64,000 nucleotides of DNA from P36-A1 sp049478495 (GTDB taxonomy: Bacteria; Bacillota_I; Bacilli_A; JAJDGJ01), in contig NZ_CP168083.1 in assembly GCF_049478495.1 (NCBI RefSeq), forward strand, positions 682,001 to 746,000, given 5' to 3'. Each line of letters starts with the position of its first letter. The first letter of the stretch is position 1. The position numbers and the translations under genes are program-made. Below are positions 16,976 through 26,569 of the stretch, piece by piece. Below the pieces are notes generated by a model, which worked only from the letters and a program-made list of their open reading frames with translations, was not told the DNA's origin and did not search any database.

Positions 16976-17836
16976 TTAAAGCTTTTCTAAAAAATCTACA
17001 AAATCTTCTACAAAGTCAATTGTTTTACCATCAATATCATTTTGTGGATTAAATTCATAAATATCTACTGCTGCAATTTCAAAATTTGAATTAACAGTTT
17101 CAAATAATTGTTTTACCTCTTGGATGCTTAGGCCACCTTCAACTGGAGTTGAAACACCTTTTAGTATTGAAGGATCTATTGCATCAATATCTAAAGAAAT
17201 ATGTACTTTTGATACTTTATTCTTTAAATGTTTAACTAGTTTATCCATTTCTTTTGAAAAAGTTGATGATTTTAACAAAGCATCTTTTAACTCAAGTATA
17301 TTTTTTTCAAAAATAGTTATTTGCTCTGGATAATCTACACTTCTTGTTCCAACATATACAATATTTTCAAAAGATATTCTCTTAGAGTTTCCAAGATTGT
17401 TATATTTTTCTTCATTAATACCAGTTAGTGATGCCACTGGTGTTCCATGAACATTTCCACTTTCAGTTTCACTGAAACGATTAATGTCAGCATGAGCATC
17501 AATCCATATTAGACCAATATCATCTCCATATGTTTCTAATGAGGCTTTAACACTACCTAATGCTAAAGAGTGGTCACCACCTAAAGATAAATACTTATAT
17601 CCTTGTGAGACAGTTTTAAGATTTTCATTGTATAAATCTAAACATGCTTGATAAATACTGTTATAATTTTTAACTTTTGCATTAATAGTCTCTTCAGCAA
17701 CAGGGACGTGTGGAATGTAGTTTATTTTTTTTGCTAATTCTGGTTTGAATTTTTTAATATTTACATATCCTAAGCCTATTCCTAAAACATCAGCTCCATA
17801 TCCAATGTCACTCATATTAATTTTAAAATTTTTCAT
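16976..17836 (-). CDS. rocF: Arginase (ureohydrolase family), 286 aa
   Basis: It hydrolyses L-arginine to L-ornithine and urea, with two Mn2+. All metal-binding motifs are present: GGDHSLALGSV (about 86-96), WIDAHADINR (about 121-130, with HGTPVASLTG following as in arginases) and SLDIDAIDP (about 218-226). VEGGL near the end also matches. The arginase-type spacing and HGTP motif favour arginase over agmatinase. It lies next to a complete ornithine-degradation cluster on the same strand, so it most likely feeds that pathway. It is probably co-transcribed with the upstream membrane protein (15-nt gap). No urease genes are present. Confidence 0.9.
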   Translation of the reverse strand: MKNFKINMSDIGYGADVLGIGLGYVNIKKFKPELAKKINYIPHVPVAEETINAKVKNYNSIYQACLDLYNENLKTVSQGYKYLSLGGDHSLALGSVKASLETYGDDIGLIWIDAHADINRFSETESGNVHGTPVASLTGINEEKYNNLGNSKRISFENIVYVGTRSVDYPEQITIFEKNILELKDALLKSSTFSKEMDKLVKHLKNKVSKVHISLDIDAIDPSILKGVSTPVEGGLSIQEVKQLFETVNSNFEIAAVDIYEFNPQNDIDGKTIDFVEDFVDFLEKL

Positions 17837-17851
17837 AAATTCTCCTTTATT

Positions 17852-18589
17852 TTAGATAAATGAATTAAAGGTGATATCTTTATTTAAGAATGCATATGCA
17901 ATTAGGATGATTAACATCATAACTGAAAATCTTGCAGCCATAAATCCTACTTTAACATAATAGCTACAGCAGTGGTCATAAGCATTCATTAAAGCATCTA
18001 TTGCCTTTGCACTTAAAAAGCTTTTTATCCCGTGTTTAGCTTTTCCTACTGTACTATATTTTGTTAATAATTCATTTGAATCTAGTTTGTTATTGTTTTC
18101 ATGCTGTTGCACTAAATATTTTCTTGATTTATTAATTTTTGAAATATAGTTTTTTAAAACTCTTCTTTGCCATATTCCTTTATTTTTTTCATTTATTGCT
18201 TGATAATCTATTTTAAAGTTTGATGGTACAATAATACTTTCATGAGTATCAGTATACAAAATATCGATTATTTTAATATATTCATTAGGGTTGTCTTTAA
18301 CTACTTTTATTTTAGTTATATAAAAACTACAAGCCCAACCAAATAAGCATAATAAGGCTATTGTGATTAATGAAATACGTTGAAATAATAGAAAGCTAAA
18401 CAACACTCCTACCATTCCCATACTAACTGTAAAAGCTGTTGGAAAGATACTAGCATGATTTGTTATATAGTCTTCTCTTATAAAATAAATGTCATTAAAT
18501 TTAATATTTTTTGTGCCAATTTTAACACCACTTTTATCAAATATTATATTTGTTTTTAGCTGTTTATAATAACCATTTGTTTCTTGCAT
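17852..18589 (-). CDS. Hypothetical membrane protein, 245 aa
   Basis: Two membrane spans lie near 52-92 and one near 215-235, with a basic cytoplasmic-type region between (KNKGIWQRRVLKNYISKINKS). The N-terminal 45 residues look like a small beta domain. No family recognised. SD AGGAGA precedes the ATG. It lies between ornithine racemase and arginase and is separated from the racemase by a hairpin, so it may start the arginase transcript. Confidence 0.65.
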   Translation of the reverse strand: MQETNGYYKQLKTNIIFDKSGVKIGTKNIKFNDIYFIREDYITNHASIFPTAFTVSMGMVGVLFSFLLFQRISLITIALLCLFGWACSFYITKIKVVKDNPNEYIKIIDILYTDTHESIIVPSNFKIDYQAINEKNKGIWQRRVLKNYISKINKSRKYLVQQHENNNKLDSNELLTKYSTVGKAKHGIKSFLSAKAIDALMNAYDHCCSYYVKVGFMAARFSVMMLIILIAYAFLNKDITFNSFI

Positions 18590-18631
18590 TTATACATTCT
18601 CCTCTTTTTATATTGCTCTTAATACAACAAT

Positions 18632-18655
18632 AACGAAGACAGAAATGTCTTCGTT
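18632..18655. terminator. Hairpin between ornithine racemase and the downstream membrane gene
   Basis: AACGAAGACA pairs perfectly with TGTCTTCGTT around GAAA. The U-tract on the minus strand is imperfect (ATTGTTGTATT). Confidence 0.6.
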
Positions 18656-18716
18656 ATCTCAATAACATAACTAGTTTTATTATATGATTTTAAATTGTAA
18701 AATACAACCTGTAAAA

Positions 18717-19778
18717 CTACTTAATTATATTTTTTGCAACATATTTTGAGGTGAAACAACTTAATATTGCTCCATATTCCATATAGAATGATATTTTATC
18801 GCCAACTTTAATATTCTTATCAGTTGTTTCTAATAACATATGATCTGAGCTAGATCCAAGTATTTTTACTGTATCAATCATTGGCTCTATTACATCGGTT
18901 GAAACATCTTGTCTACCAATTGCCAATATTACTCTTCGATGTATACCTACATCTTCAAATTCAACCTCTTCACCAAAAGCATTAAAACCTCTTTTACCAA
19001 TAGGATAAGATGGTTTATCTTTAACTTCAATAACTTCAGCTTCTAAAGTAAATATATGATCAACCATATCATCAATCATATGTCCATATGCTGATTCATG
19101 TCCATCAATAAAACCTTCACCAATTCTTAAGTTATTAACTTGTTTTGGTAAATTATTTTCTAAAGCAAGAGGAAGTGTACTTGAATTACCTCCTGATACA
19201 ATAGGAAGTTTTATATTAAAATGTTTTTCAATATTTTCTTTTACTTCAACTAATTGTTCCATTTTACTTCTTGTTGGTATAATAGCACCATAACATGTAA
19301 GGTTTGTTCCAACTCCAAGTAACTTAATGTTTTTTAATTTTAAGATTTCATCAACTATTGTGTAATAGTCTTGATCAAACATAACACCTTCTCTTAAATC
19401 TCCTAAATCGACCATCAAAATAATTTCATGAACCTTATCTTGCTTTAAGGCAGCTTCATTTAATAATTTAATGGTAAATATTTCAGAGTTAAGTGAGCGA
19501 TCACAGTATTTAACTACTTCATCTACCTCACTTGGTAGTGGTAATCTTAACATTAATGTATTTGATTCTGGTAATGCTTCTTTAATACTTTTTAAATTGA
19601 TTATTCTTGAATCAGCAAAGTTTCTATAACCCCAACTGTGTAATGCCTCTACTATAGGTAAATATGCACTGTATGCTTTAGTTACTATATATAGTTCATC
19701 AAGGAAATCTAATTTTTTATACAACATTTCAGCATTGTATTTTAATTTTTCTAAGTCAATATTAATCCTTGGATACAT
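18717..19778 (-). CDS. orr: Ornithine racemase, alanine racemase-like PLP enzyme, 353 aa
   Basis: It interconverts L- and D-ornithine, supplying D-ornithine to the aminomutase. The fold is alanine racemase type III: RINIDLEKLKYNAEML at the start, a PLP-lysine region ELYIVTKAYS (K about 34), and GVGTNLTCYGAIIPT, VSGGNSSTLPLAL and LRIGEGFIDGHES for phosphate binding. Its place at the end of the ora/ort cluster, matching the order known from Acetoanaerobium sticklandii and C. difficile, decides for ornithine rather than alanine. It overlaps the GlmL-like gene by 17 nt, so translation is coupled. Confidence 0.9.
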   Translation of the reverse strand: MYPRINIDLEKLKYNAEMLYKKLDFLDELYIVTKAYSAYLPIVEALHSWGYRNFADSRIINLKSIKEALPESNTLMLRLPLPSEVDEVVKYCDRSLNSEIFTIKLLNEAALKQDKVHEIILMVDLGDLREGVMFDQDYYTIVDEILKLKNIKLLGVGTNLTCYGAIIPTRSKMEQLVEVKENIEKHFNIKLPIVSGGNSSTLPLALENNLPKQVNNLRIGEGFIDGHESAYGHMIDDMVDHIFTLEAEVIEVKDKPSYPIGKRGFNAFGEEVEFEDVGIHRRVILAIGRQDVSTDVIEPMIDTVKILGSSSDHMLLETTDKNIKVGDKISFYMEYGAILSCFTSKYVAKNIIK

Positions 19779-21141
19779 TCAAAGACCTCCTCATTAAGTT
19801 TAATGCAGCTTTTTTATTAATTCTTGAGATTATACCAGCATTTGCAAGTATATAATCAGTATCCTTTAAAATAGTGATACCTGTTCTAGGTAATAATTTA
19901 AAAGCTGAATTACGTTCCATTATTTCTTCGACTAACTGTGGAGTATCAGGTAGTTTAGTTAAAGCACCACCAGTTAATACTACAAATTTAACATTTGTTA
20001 AATCTTTACCCTCAGCCATCTTTTTTTGCCCAGAAATAGTATATAGATTTTTAAAATCACCTGCATGTCTTTGAAGTGAAACTTCAGTTGCATACTCACA
20101 AAGCAATCTAGTAAATTTTAATTCTAATTCTGTTTCGGGTATGGGTTTGATATTTTCATATAAATCATACAACGTTTCCATTGAAATATCAAGTGTCTGA
20201 GCCATTTGCTTATGATTCATATTTTCAAATATATTTTGAGCATTTACATATAATCCTAAATCACCTTCAACAGTTCTTTTAGCTTCTGGTTCAGGATTAA
20301 TCAGTATTCTTTGAATATCTTCACTTCCAATAGTAACAGAGTGGACATCAGTAGTTGCTCCTCCAACATCAATTACTACTAAATCACCAATATCTTCTTT
20401 TAATATTTTGGCAGCTTCCATTACAGCTCCAGGAGTTGGTATTATATGATCTTTAACACTTTCTCTTATGTGGGCCATACCTTTGGCTTTGGTAATATGC
20501 TTTTCAAACGTATCATGAATTATTTTTCTAACAGGTTCTACATTTAATTGATCAATCTGTGGATAAACATTTTCAGTAATTGTAACTAAATCTTCTTTAC
20601 CATAGTGTTTTGCTAAAAATCTTATATCATCGTGATTTTGGATGTTTCCACAATAGATAATGGGAATATCTAAATCTAGTTCTAAGATTTTTTGAGTATT
20701 GTTTAAAGCTGTCTTTTTTTCACCATAATCAACTCCACCAGCTATTAAAATAATATTAATAGGGGTTTCTTGTAATCTGATAATATCTAAAGGTGTCAAT
20801 TCGCCAGCAGTTATCATTTTAATGTTTGAACCAGCACCTAAAGCAGCTTCTTTTGCTGCTTTAGCTGTCATATCATAAACTAATCCATGGACACTCATTT
20901 TTAGACCACCAGCAGCTGAAGAAGTTGCTAGTAGATCATTATATTCAAGTGTATCTACTTTGATGTTATATTTTAAATCTTCGATAGCTTTATTCAATCC
21001 TATTGTAACATCATCTTCATCAACAGTTGTTTTATACTGACCTTGTCCAATAAAGACAGGATTATCACTATCTAAATTATCAAAAGCACTTACCAAAGTT
21101 GTAGTACTACCAATTTCAGCTACTAGTACGTCTATTTGCAT
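19762..21141 (-). CDS. GlmL/MutL-like ASKHA protein of the ornithine degradation cluster, 459 aa
   Basis: An ATPase-fold protein of the MutL/GlmL type that accompanies B12-dependent carbon-skeleton or amino mutases, probably repairing or reactivating OraSE. Two ASKHA phosphate loops are visible: VAEIGSTTTLVSAFD (about 6-20) and VVIDVGGATTDVHSV (about 254-268). It lies 3 nt after oraE, in the position such genes have in known ornithine clusters. The chaperone role is an inference from relatives. Confidence 0.88.
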   Translation of the reverse strand: MQIDVLVAEIGSTTTLVSAFDNLDSDNPVFIGQGQYKTTVDEDDVTIGLNKAIEDLKYNIKVDTLEYNDLLATSSAAGGLKMSVHGLVYDMTAKAAKEAALGAGSNIKMITAGELTPLDIIRLQETPINIILIAGGVDYGEKKTALNNTQKILELDLDIPIIYCGNIQNHDDIRFLAKHYGKEDLVTITENVYPQIDQLNVEPVRKIIHDTFEKHITKAKGMAHIRESVKDHIIPTPGAVMEAAKILKEDIGDLVVIDVGGATTDVHSVTIGSEDIQRILINPEPEAKRTVEGDLGLYVNAQNIFENMNHKQMAQTLDISMETLYDLYENIKPIPETELELKFTRLLCEYATEVSLQRHAGDFKNLYTISGQKKMAEGKDLTNVKFVVLTGGALTKLPDTPQLVEEIMERNSAFKLLPRTGITILKDTDYILANAGIISRINKKAALNLMRRSLNVSKD

Positions 21142-21144
21142 AAT

Positions 21145-23331
21145 TTATTTTTCCATTTCTTGTAATTTTTTTACTAATGCAGTAGCAACATGAACACCTT
21201 TTGTTCCACGTCCAAACCCTGCATCTGCACCATTTTCAATAGCGGTTTCAGGTATAACTTGTGTACCACCACTTAGTACTACTAATTTATCTCTTACACC
21301 TTTTTCAATTGCATAATCATTTAATTTTTTAATGTTTTTATAGTGGATATCATCATGAGAAATAATTGTTGATACTAGTACTGCTTGTGCATTAAGCTCA
21401 ATTGCTGCATCAATCATTTTTTCTATAGGTACAGAAGTTCCCATATATTCATATGTAATACCATATTTTTCAATTCCACCATGTTTAATATCTATTACTT
21501 CTCTTAAACCTACTGAGTGTTCATCTTCACCAATAGTACCAGCTACAACTAGAATAGGGTGGTCTTCAACATATTCAGTTATTTCTTTTTCTGACATTAC
21601 TTCTGGTTCTTTTGGTAAAGTTAATTCATCAATGTTTATATCAAAAGGAACTCTACCTTTAAATTGTATTCTTGTACCTTCTGATGGATGAAGTATTTCA
21701 GTATGAATTATTTCAACATCTTCTAAATTCATTCTTTTTCCTGTTTCTAAAGCTGCTGCTTGAGCAATTAATTTTGAAGTTGGATAGAATAAATCTACTG
21801 CAATAATTCCATCTCCAAGCCATTCAACTTCTGGTTTTAAAAGATTAGAATTACGATATTTTGCTGTTTCTGCCATTCTTACATAAACATTATCTTCTTC
21901 ATCTAATTCATCTATAAATGTAATTAAATCAGGATTATCTAATGTACACTCTTTAACGATATCTTTATATGTTTTAGCATTGTATTGTTCTAAGTTATTA
22001 TAACCAAAGTGAGCTTCTACAGGAGCTAGATAATCAACATCTCTTTCAAATATTGCATCTGCACCAATTCCACCTTCTGGATCTCTACCAATTCCATCTC
22101 CATTACGTTGAGGGAATTCTCCACTATCAATAAATGAGGCGTTTTTAACAGCTTCAAAATAACCACCTTGTGCTAGGATATCTTCCATGTATAAGATAGC
22201 TCTTTCTTTAAGTTCTCTTACTTTAGTACCCATTTCACCATCAAGGTTTAAATTTACTAATTCTCTAAAGTTATCCATACCTACTAAAGCTTGTTTAGCT
22301 GTATCAATAGCTTCAATGTTATAAATGTGCCAAGGAACATTTCGACCTTCATCAGGTGTAATTGTTGATTGAATATCAGCACTTGTAAGTCTTGAAATTA
22401 CTAAGTTTAAAGCATGTGTAACTGTAGCTTCACGAGTTGATGAATCCATATATTTTGTATTCATTTGCGCTCTCATTTTATATTTATTAAATAAACTTCT
22501 CAATGCAATTGCATAAGGTAAATTAATTCTTAAATCAGGAGCTGGTGGTGCAGCTGGTGGAACAGTAGATAGACAGATATGTTCTGGTTTAATTCCTACT
22601 CTTTCAGAGAATAATGAATTAATAGCATGTTGAACTAATAATTCAGGCATTACATTCCAAGCATCTTTAGCTGTTGCATTAGCATTATGTGCTCCATCTA
22701 TTTGTGCAATATCAGCCCATTGGATTAATTTTTTACTTTCTGCTGCATCAACAAAAGATCTAACCATATTAATATTTCTATAAAGTACATTATATTGTGG
22801 ATCTTGGTGTGCACCATTAACTCCTTCTTCAGCAAACATTACAGCTATTTCTGGTCCTGCTACTCCAGAGATATACGAATGGTAGTTAATTTTTCTTCCA
22901 ACTTCTTCTTCTATTAAATCTAAGGCTTTTCTATGAGCTCTAACTTGTTTTCTAGTAACTGGAATTCCACCAATACCTTGAGGTGTTCCTTCAATTAAAC
23001 CATCAAAGTGTGATTGTCCAGCAGTACGTATAACCATTAAGTGATCAGCACCATGCCAAGCAGCCATTCTCATACGACGAATATCATCTTCAAAACGACC
23101 TGAAGCAATTTCAGTTGTAATAACACAATCAGGTTGTGGATCTATATTTTCAAGTGAACGAGAAGATGGAAGTGGAACTGAATTTTTTAATGGTGAACTA
23201 CTTTCATAATAAGTAAATTCTCCATATTTATGAGCACCAGCATCACGCCAAGTCCAACCACGTCTTTTAGGACGGTAATCTTTTAAGTCTTTTAGTATTT
23301 CTTCTACATCTATTTTTTTATTGATATCCAT
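21145..23331 (-). CDS. oraE: D-ornithine 4,5-aminomutase, large subunit OraE, 728 aa
   Basis: With OraS and adenosylcobalamin plus PLP, it migrates the delta-amino group of D-ornithine to C4, giving (2R,4S)-2,4-diaminopentanoate. A TIM-barrel-like body is followed by a C-terminal B12 domain. The cobalamin motif GEDEHSVGL places the axial His at 605; the PLP lysine in IDIKHGGIEKYG is K616, eleven residues on, the same spacing as H618/K629 of the A. sticklandii enzyme. STIISHDDIHY and VLSGGTQVIPE complete the B12 fold. It sits 1 nt from oraS. Confidence 0.95.
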   Translation of the reverse strand: MDINKKIDVEEILKDLKDYRPKRRGWTWRDAGAHKYGEFTYYESSSPLKNSVPLPSSRSLENIDPQPDCVITTEIASGRFEDDIRRMRMAAWHGADHLMVIRTAGQSHFDGLIEGTPQGIGGIPVTRKQVRAHRKALDLIEEEVGRKINYHSYISGVAGPEIAVMFAEEGVNGAHQDPQYNVLYRNINMVRSFVDAAESKKLIQWADIAQIDGAHNANATAKDAWNVMPELLVQHAINSLFSERVGIKPEHICLSTVPPAAPPAPDLRINLPYAIALRSLFNKYKMRAQMNTKYMDSSTREATVTHALNLVISRLTSADIQSTITPDEGRNVPWHIYNIEAIDTAKQALVGMDNFRELVNLNLDGEMGTKVRELKERAILYMEDILAQGGYFEAVKNASFIDSGEFPQRNGDGIGRDPEGGIGADAIFERDVDYLAPVEAHFGYNNLEQYNAKTYKDIVKECTLDNPDLITFIDELDEEDNVYVRMAETAKYRNSNLLKPEVEWLGDGIIAVDLFYPTSKLIAQAAALETGKRMNLEDVEIIHTEILHPSEGTRIQFKGRVPFDINIDELTLPKEPEVMSEKEITEYVEDHPILVVAGTIGEDEHSVGLREVIDIKHGGIEKYGITYEYMGTSVPIEKMIDAAIELNAQAVLVSTIISHDDIHYKNIKKLNDYAIEKGVRDKLVVLSGGTQVIPETAIENGADAGFGRGTKGVHVATALVKKLQEMEK

Positions 23332-23332
23332 G

Positions 23333-23704
23333 CTACTTATCTCCTTTAAAATAGTTTGTTACACTATCCCAGTATTTGTCTTCTATTAAACCAAAACCTG
23401 CTTCTTTGATAGATACATTATTTTCTTTTGATGCAACATAGATTACATGCCCAGCACCTTTAGACATTAATCCATAATCCATTACTTTTTCAACGATAGC
23501 TTTTGCTTCGATAGAAGAAAAACCAAGTCTTAAAACTACTGATCTTTCAACTGATGGAGTTGTATTTTTAACCCCTAATTCTAATAATGGATCAATAATT
23601 TTCCCTGTTAATTCCCAAAATAAATCATGAATTTCTTGATCAGTTAAGCCCTTTAAGTGTTTGCGATCTTCTAAATAAGTATCTGCTTTTTTTTGTACAG
23701 CCAT
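23333..23704 (-). CDS. oraS: D-ornithine 4,5-aminomutase, small subunit OraS, 123 aa
   Basis: The essential small partner of OraE. It is a short, largely helical protein with typical motifs: a start with RKHLKGLTDQEIHDLFWELTG, then VERSVVLRLGFSSIEAKAIV and a C-terminal KGAGHVIY strand. Length agrees with characterised OraS (about 120 aa). The start codon overlaps the stop of ortB by one base and oraE follows after one base, so stoichiometric coupled translation is likely. Confidence 0.93.
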   Translation of the reverse strand: MAVQKKADTYLEDRKHLKGLTDQEIHDLFWELTGKIIDPLLELGVKNTTPSVERSVVLRLGFSSIEAKAIVEKVMDYGLMSKGAGHVIYVASKENNVSIKEAGFGLIEDKYWDSVTNYFKGDK

Positions 23705-25128
23705 TATTTTTCCTCCATCTTTTCAAATAGTTCTTTTAATTTTTCATTAGTAACTTTTAACTCATTTTTTAAATAGTCTAATTCAACTTTAGTTAGATTA
23801 GCTATTTCTTTTGAATAATTTGCTTTCATCGCTTTTATATAAGATAGTCTTAGTCTATCTAAGTTAACAGGAGTTACTTTTATATCTTTTGATGATTCTG
23901 GTAAAATTATATTTTTACCATTTTCAGATTCTTTAGGATTACCAAATTTAATATCAACACCATTTTTTCTAGCAAAAGATAATTGGGCATTAATATGTTT
24001 ACCAGCTCCAGTATATTCTGTTTCTTGAACAACAATAATTTCATCTTCATTCATTTCTTGAGCTAATTTGAAAGCAACAGCTAATGATGTATTACCAGCT
24101 GGTCCTCTTTCATATCCTTCAAGTTGAGCTAACATTTCTGTGATAAAGAATACTTCACCTTGTTCTACTAAGTAATATTCATCCATATATCTTAATGGAC
24201 GAGCTGCAGAACGAATTACATCACTTCTATCTGGAAAAGTTGCAAATGGAATTCCAAAACCAGTATGACCTGTTGTAAATGATTTTTTATTAAAATCAGT
24301 ATCACTAGCCATATGTAATCCTTTAAGATTTACTGAAGCAGCAATTACTCTAGTATCAGTTGCACCAGTTTTGATCAATCCTCTTGCAGTACCAGTTAAG
24401 TTTCCACCACCAGCATTTGTACATACAACAGCTTCAGGGAATTTACCAAATTTTTCTTTTACTTCAGTTGCAATTTCATATCCTAAAGTTTCTACACCAG
24501 CAATTCCAAATGTAGAGTATAAAGATGCATTAAAAAATCCTGTTTCTTTTAATATTGATAAAGATTCAAAGAAAAGTTCAGGTCCAACAGTAGTTTGAAT
24601 AACTTCAGCTCCTAAAGCTTCACATTTACGTGCTTTTTCAATAATTTCAGGTTGTCCAACACCTCTTGAATCATAAGTTTCTTGAACAATAATACACTCT
24701 AAACCTTGTTTAATTGCTTGAGCAGCAACGGCAGCACCATAATTTCCACTTGTTGCAGCAACAATTCCTTTATAACCTAATTTTTTTGCATGATATGCTG
24801 AAATTGAAGCACGTCTATCTTTAAATGAACCAGAAACATTACAAGCTTCATCTTTAACAAAAATTCTTGCACCTTTACCTGGAGCACTGTTTTTTCTAGC
24901 TAAAGCAGTAATATTCTTAAGTTCTATTAATGGTGTATTACCAACACCATTTTCTTTTTGAATTTCGATTGCTTCTTCAAGTGTATATGCTGCTTCACTC
25001 ATCATTTTTTCATAATCAAAGGCAATTCCTTCAAGCTCAAATTTTTCATAGTCAAGACCTAAAGCTTTAGCTAAAATCTCTTCTCTTTCTGACATTATTT
25101 GTTCATATAGATTTGTATTATTTTTCAT
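23704..25128 (-). CDS. ortB: 2-amino-4-oxopentanoate thiolase, beta subunit OrtB (PLP), 474 aa
   Basis: With OrtA it cleaves 2-amino-4-oxopentanoate with CoA to acetyl-CoA and D-alanine. It is a fold-type II PLP protein related to threonine synthase/cysteine synthase: GVGNTPLIELKNI near 83, the PLP lysine in VSGSFKDRRAS near 125, AATSGNYGAAVAAQAIKQG near 145-163 and a phosphate-binding TNAGGGNLTG near 237. It overlaps ortA by 11 nt. Confidence 0.93.
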   Translation of the reverse strand: MKNNTNLYEQIMSEREEILAKALGLDYEKFELEGIAFDYEKMMSEAAYTLEEAIEIQKENGVGNTPLIELKNITALARKNSAPGKGARIFVKDEACNVSGSFKDRRASISAYHAKKLGYKGIVAATSGNYGAAVAAQAIKQGLECIIVQETYDSRGVGQPEIIEKARKCEALGAEVIQTTVGPELFFESLSILKETGFFNASLYSTFGIAGVETLGYEIATEVKEKFGKFPEAVVCTNAGGGNLTGTARGLIKTGATDTRVIAASVNLKGLHMASDTDFNKKSFTTGHTGFGIPFATFPDRSDVIRSAARPLRYMDEYYLVEQGEVFFITEMLAQLEGYERGPAGNTSLAVAFKLAQEMNEDEIIVVQETEYTGAGKHINAQLSFARKNGVDIKFGNPKESENGKNIILPESSKDIKVTPVNLDRLRLSYIKAMKANYSKEIANLTKVELDYLKNELKVTNEKLKELFEKMEEK

Positions 25129-25414
25129 ATCTTTCAGCCTTCAACTTTCTATCGATTTCAGTCATTTCAGGTAAGTATTCACCATAGTTTAATTCATACA
25201 TTGGATCAACTTCTTTTAATACCCCATAATCTTCACGATTAGATTTTGTTAAAATTTTTGCTTCTTTGTTTAATTCACAATCTTCTAATAAAAATCCTTT
25301 TGTCCACATAGTAAATGGTTTACTTTTAGTTTCATCAGGAATTTTGCTTGTTCTTTCCTCAGGTTGAAGAATAACTCTTTCAATTCTGACAAAAGATCCT
25401 TTTTTTACTAACAT
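25118..25414 (-). CDS. ortA: 2-amino-4-oxopentanoate thiolase, alpha subunit OrtA, 98 aa
   Basis: Small subunit of the AKP thiolase. The chain is short and compact with the family motif VRIERVILQPEERTSKIPDETK at the start and FLLEDCELNKEAKILT in the middle. Length (about 100 aa) and position before ortB agree with known clusters. SD AAAGGAG precedes the start. A strong hairpin lies between it and ord, 20 nt before the start. Confidence 0.92.
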   Translation of the reverse strand: MLVKKGSFVRIERVILQPEERTSKIPDETKSKPFTMWTKGFLLEDCELNKEAKILTKSNREDYGVLKEVDPMYELNYGEYLPEMTEIDRKLKAERYEK

Positions 25415-25435
25415 TTATAACTACTCCTTTGCAAT

Positions 25436-25470
25436 AAGAAGATAAAGCACTGCCTTATCTTCTTTTTTTA
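25436..25470. promoter_or_regulatory. Intercistronic hairpin between ord and ortA
   Basis: AAGAAGATAA pairs perfectly with TTATCTTCTT around a 9-nt loop. In the operon direction (minus) the hairpin is preceded by A-rich and followed by ATTGCAAAGG, not a U-tract, so it looks like an mRNA processing or stability element rather than a full terminator. In the + direction it would terminate. Confidence 0.5.
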
Positions 25471-25478
25471 TTTTATTA

Positions 25479-26519
25479 TTATTTAATTAAATCTCTCATG
25501 TCTCCCATGATAGCTCTTGGCACTGGTAAATCAATCATTGTTTTTAAACCAGGAGTTGCATTAATAGTGTGAGGTATCATATTTACACACATTGCAATAG
25601 TACCAATTCCACCATCAACTTCAGGTGTAATAGACATACTTACTTTAGGATTACCTTCAAGAACAATGTAATCACCAGTATTAACTCCACCTAATTGTGG
25701 TTCAATTTGTTGAGGATGTTGCATGTCAATCATAACTTTACCATCAACAGTACCTTGAGCTGTCATATTAACACCAGCTAAACTTCCTGCTGCTGCAAAT
25801 CCATAAGGAGATTTACGATCAACTTCAGTTACTATAGGTTTCATTTGTTGTTCAAAATTTTCAAGTTTTAAACCTAAACCATCAGCAATCATATTAACTG
25901 ATTCTTTGAACCCAACATGTCCAGCTAATTCATGCTTAGCATTTTTTTCATTAAATTCATCAAGAGGCATTCCAACACCTTGTTCTTCCATAACAGCTGG
26001 ACCAAAAGGTGATAGAGAATTTACTCTACGTGCAGTAATGTGATCTACTTCTTCCATACAACCAGTTAATGTTAAAACTAGTAAATCCATGATCAATCCA
26101 GGATTAATTCCAGTTCCTAATACAGATACACCATTAGCTTTTGCAATTTCATCCATTTTTGCAGCTAACTCAGGTTGATTAGCTAAAGGGTAAGCCATTT
26201 CTTCAGCAGTAGATACTACATTTAATTTAGCTTCAAGACATTTAACAATCTTATCATATGCTTTAGCAGTAAATGAATCAGTAGCAATTAAAGCAACATC
26301 TGCATCTACCTTTCCAACAATACTATCAATATCAGCAGAGATTAATACATCTGCATGATCACTAGTAGCATTTATTACTGATTTAAAATCTTTTCCAACT
26401 CTATCAGGATGAGCATCACAGACACCTACTATCTCTACCCCTTTTTTCTTAAGTAACATTGATGCCATTCCACTTCCCATAGCACCAAATCCCCAAATAA
26501 TAACTTTTACGTTTTCCAT
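25479..26519 (-). CDS. ord: 2,4-diaminopentanoate dehydrogenase, 346 aa
   Basis: It oxidatively deaminates (2R,4S)-2,4-diaminopentanoate to 2-amino-4-oxopentanoate with NAD(P)+. The Rossmann fold opens with VKVIIWGFGAMGSGMASML; dihydrodipicolinate-reductase-like segments follow (ATDSFTAKAYDKIVKCLEA, GTGINPGLIMDLLVL). The start at 26519 is chosen for GAGAGGA upstream; the frame reaches 20 codons further but without an SD. It is the first gene of the ornithine operon, with an extended -10 promoter about 45 nt upstream. Confidence 0.92.
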   Translation of the reverse strand: MENVKVIIWGFGAMGSGMASMLLKKKGVEIVGVCDAHPDRVGKDFKSVINATSDHADVLISADIDSIVGKVDADVALIATDSFTAKAYDKIVKCLEAKLNVVSTAEEMAYPLANQPELAAKMDEIAKANGVSVLGTGINPGLIMDLLVLTLTGCMEEVDHITARRVNSLSPFGPAVMEEQGVGMPLDEFNEKNAKHELAGHVGFKESVNMIADGLGLKLENFEQQMKPIVTEVDRKSPYGFAAAGSLAGVNMTAQGTVDGKVMIDMQHPQQIEPQLGGVNTGDYIVLEGNPKVSMSITPEVDGGIGTIAMCVNMIPHTINATPGLKTMIDLPVPRAIMGDMRDLIK

Positions 26520-26561
26520 TATAACAATATCCTCTCTTTCTTGTTTGAAATCTATGACTAA

Positions 26562-26567
26562 ATTATA
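26562..26567 (-). promoter_or_regulatory. Extended -10 promoter of the ornithine operon
   Basis: On the minus strand TGGTATAAT lies 43 nt before the ord start. No good -35 hexamer is seen; the TGn extension may compensate. The same TGGTATAAT string occurs before thyA and smpB. Confidence 0.5.
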
Positions 26568-26569
26568 CC

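Noticed and set aside
20000..23000. Alternative call of the GlmL/OraE pair as glutamate or lysine mutase
   Set aside because: Neighbouring oraS, ortAB, ord and orr, and the H605/K616 spacing, fit ornithine aminomutase specifically.
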